Source of the DNA: JACCZX01 sp040003315
Lineage (GTDB): Bacteria > Pseudomonadota > Gammaproteobacteria > Burkholderiales > Burkholderiaceae_F
Direction: 5' to 3'
Length of the DNA: 14,845 nucleotides
Assembly (NCBI GenBank): GCA_040003315.1
Contig: JBDUCU010000072.1
Span: 1-14,845, forward strand
Below the pieces are notes generated by a model, which worked only from the letters and a program-made list of their open reading frames with translations, was not told where the DNA came from and did no database searches. Below are positions 14,647 to 14,845 of this stretch, piece after piece. Both the position numbers and the translations under genes were made by a program. Position 1 is the stretch's first letter; the number at the start of each line of letters is the position of its first letter.

Positions 14647-14845
14647 CTAACGCAACAACTGCAGCAACACGATCGCCACGCACCCGCTGACCACACCCGC
14701 CAGCAGGTTGCGCTGCGTAAGAACGAAGTACATCACCAATCCGCAAGCCGTCGCGCCCAGTCGCTTGAGCAGGCTCGTCGATGCCAACACGCCGACAGGT
14801 TCAACGAGCATTCGCGCCACCAGCCCCGCGATAATCGCGAGCGCC
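14647..14845 (-). CDS. azlD: AzlD family protein, second copy (5' part beyond window)
   Basis: The minus strand from the window edge gives 65 residues, starting ALAIIAGLVARMLVEPVGVL, including QRNLLAGVVSGCVAIVL and ending LLQLLR at TAG 14647-14649. By my hand alignment, 45 of 65 residues match the azlD at 517-840 with no gaps, including RNLLAGV and EPVGV, so this is a true paralogue. The N-terminal ~40 residues lie outside the window. An azlC partner is expected just beyond. The MFS gene begins 15 bp downstream with its Shine-Dalgarno right after this stop, so the two are probably co-transcribed. Confidence 0.88.
   Translation of the reverse strand, partial: ALAIIAGLVARMLVEPVGVLASTSLLKRLGATACGLVMYFVLTQRNLLAGVVSGCVAIVLLQLLR

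Overview
The window looks like a chromosomal segment of a GC-rich betaproteobacterium, probably Burkholderiales. Pointers are the high GC at third codon positions, an orphan Bug/TctC-type tricarboxylate-binding protein (a family greatly expanded in that order), AzlCD, CaiB/BaiF, AcnX and DctM-type genes. This is inferred from gene families only; there is no rRNA, tRNA, CRISPR array or recognisable insertion sequence.

Left part (54-1567, minus strand): a compact cluster azlC-azlD-'low affinity iron permease'. It is divergent from a plus-strand group (1714-4258) holding a LmeA/DUF2993-like lipoprotein, a decayed GFA-family gene with frameshifts and an internal deletion, and a membrane GT2 glycosyltransferase. 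A four-copy heptamer repeat sits directly over the translation start of the lipoprotein.

Centre (4430-13272, minus strand): a long catabolic gene train. In transcription order it is acyl-CoA dehydrogenase-like protein, CaiB/BaiF CoA-transferase, FGly-type sulfatase, Bug/TctC periplasmic binding protein, aconitase X large and small subunits, enoyl-CoA hydratase/isomerase-family protein and D-2-hydroxyacid dehydrogenase, ending on a C-terminal scrap of a TRAP transporter DctM. Several junctions are translationally coupled (ATGA, GTGA) or only 9-38 bp long, so most of the train is very probably one operon. My reading is an uncharacterised route for a (possibly sulfated) hydroxy-carboxylic acid: capture in the periplasm, sulfate-ester removal, dehydration by AcnX, CoA transfer, and CoA-level dehydrogenation or isomerisation. 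Two of the CoA enzymes lack residues that are normally catalytic, so the chemistry may not be ordinary beta-oxidation.

Right end (13441-14845, minus strand): an MFS transporter with a TTG start, preceded by the 3' part of a second azlD. The translated fragment matches the azlD at the left end at about 69% of 65 residues, so the segment lies between two azlD paralogues.

The best candidate for something undescribed is the sulfatase/CaiB/AcnX/Bug/ACAD operon. Supporting oddities are the noncanonical active sites, the dctM remnant, the GFA pseudogene and the repeat over the lipoprotein start.
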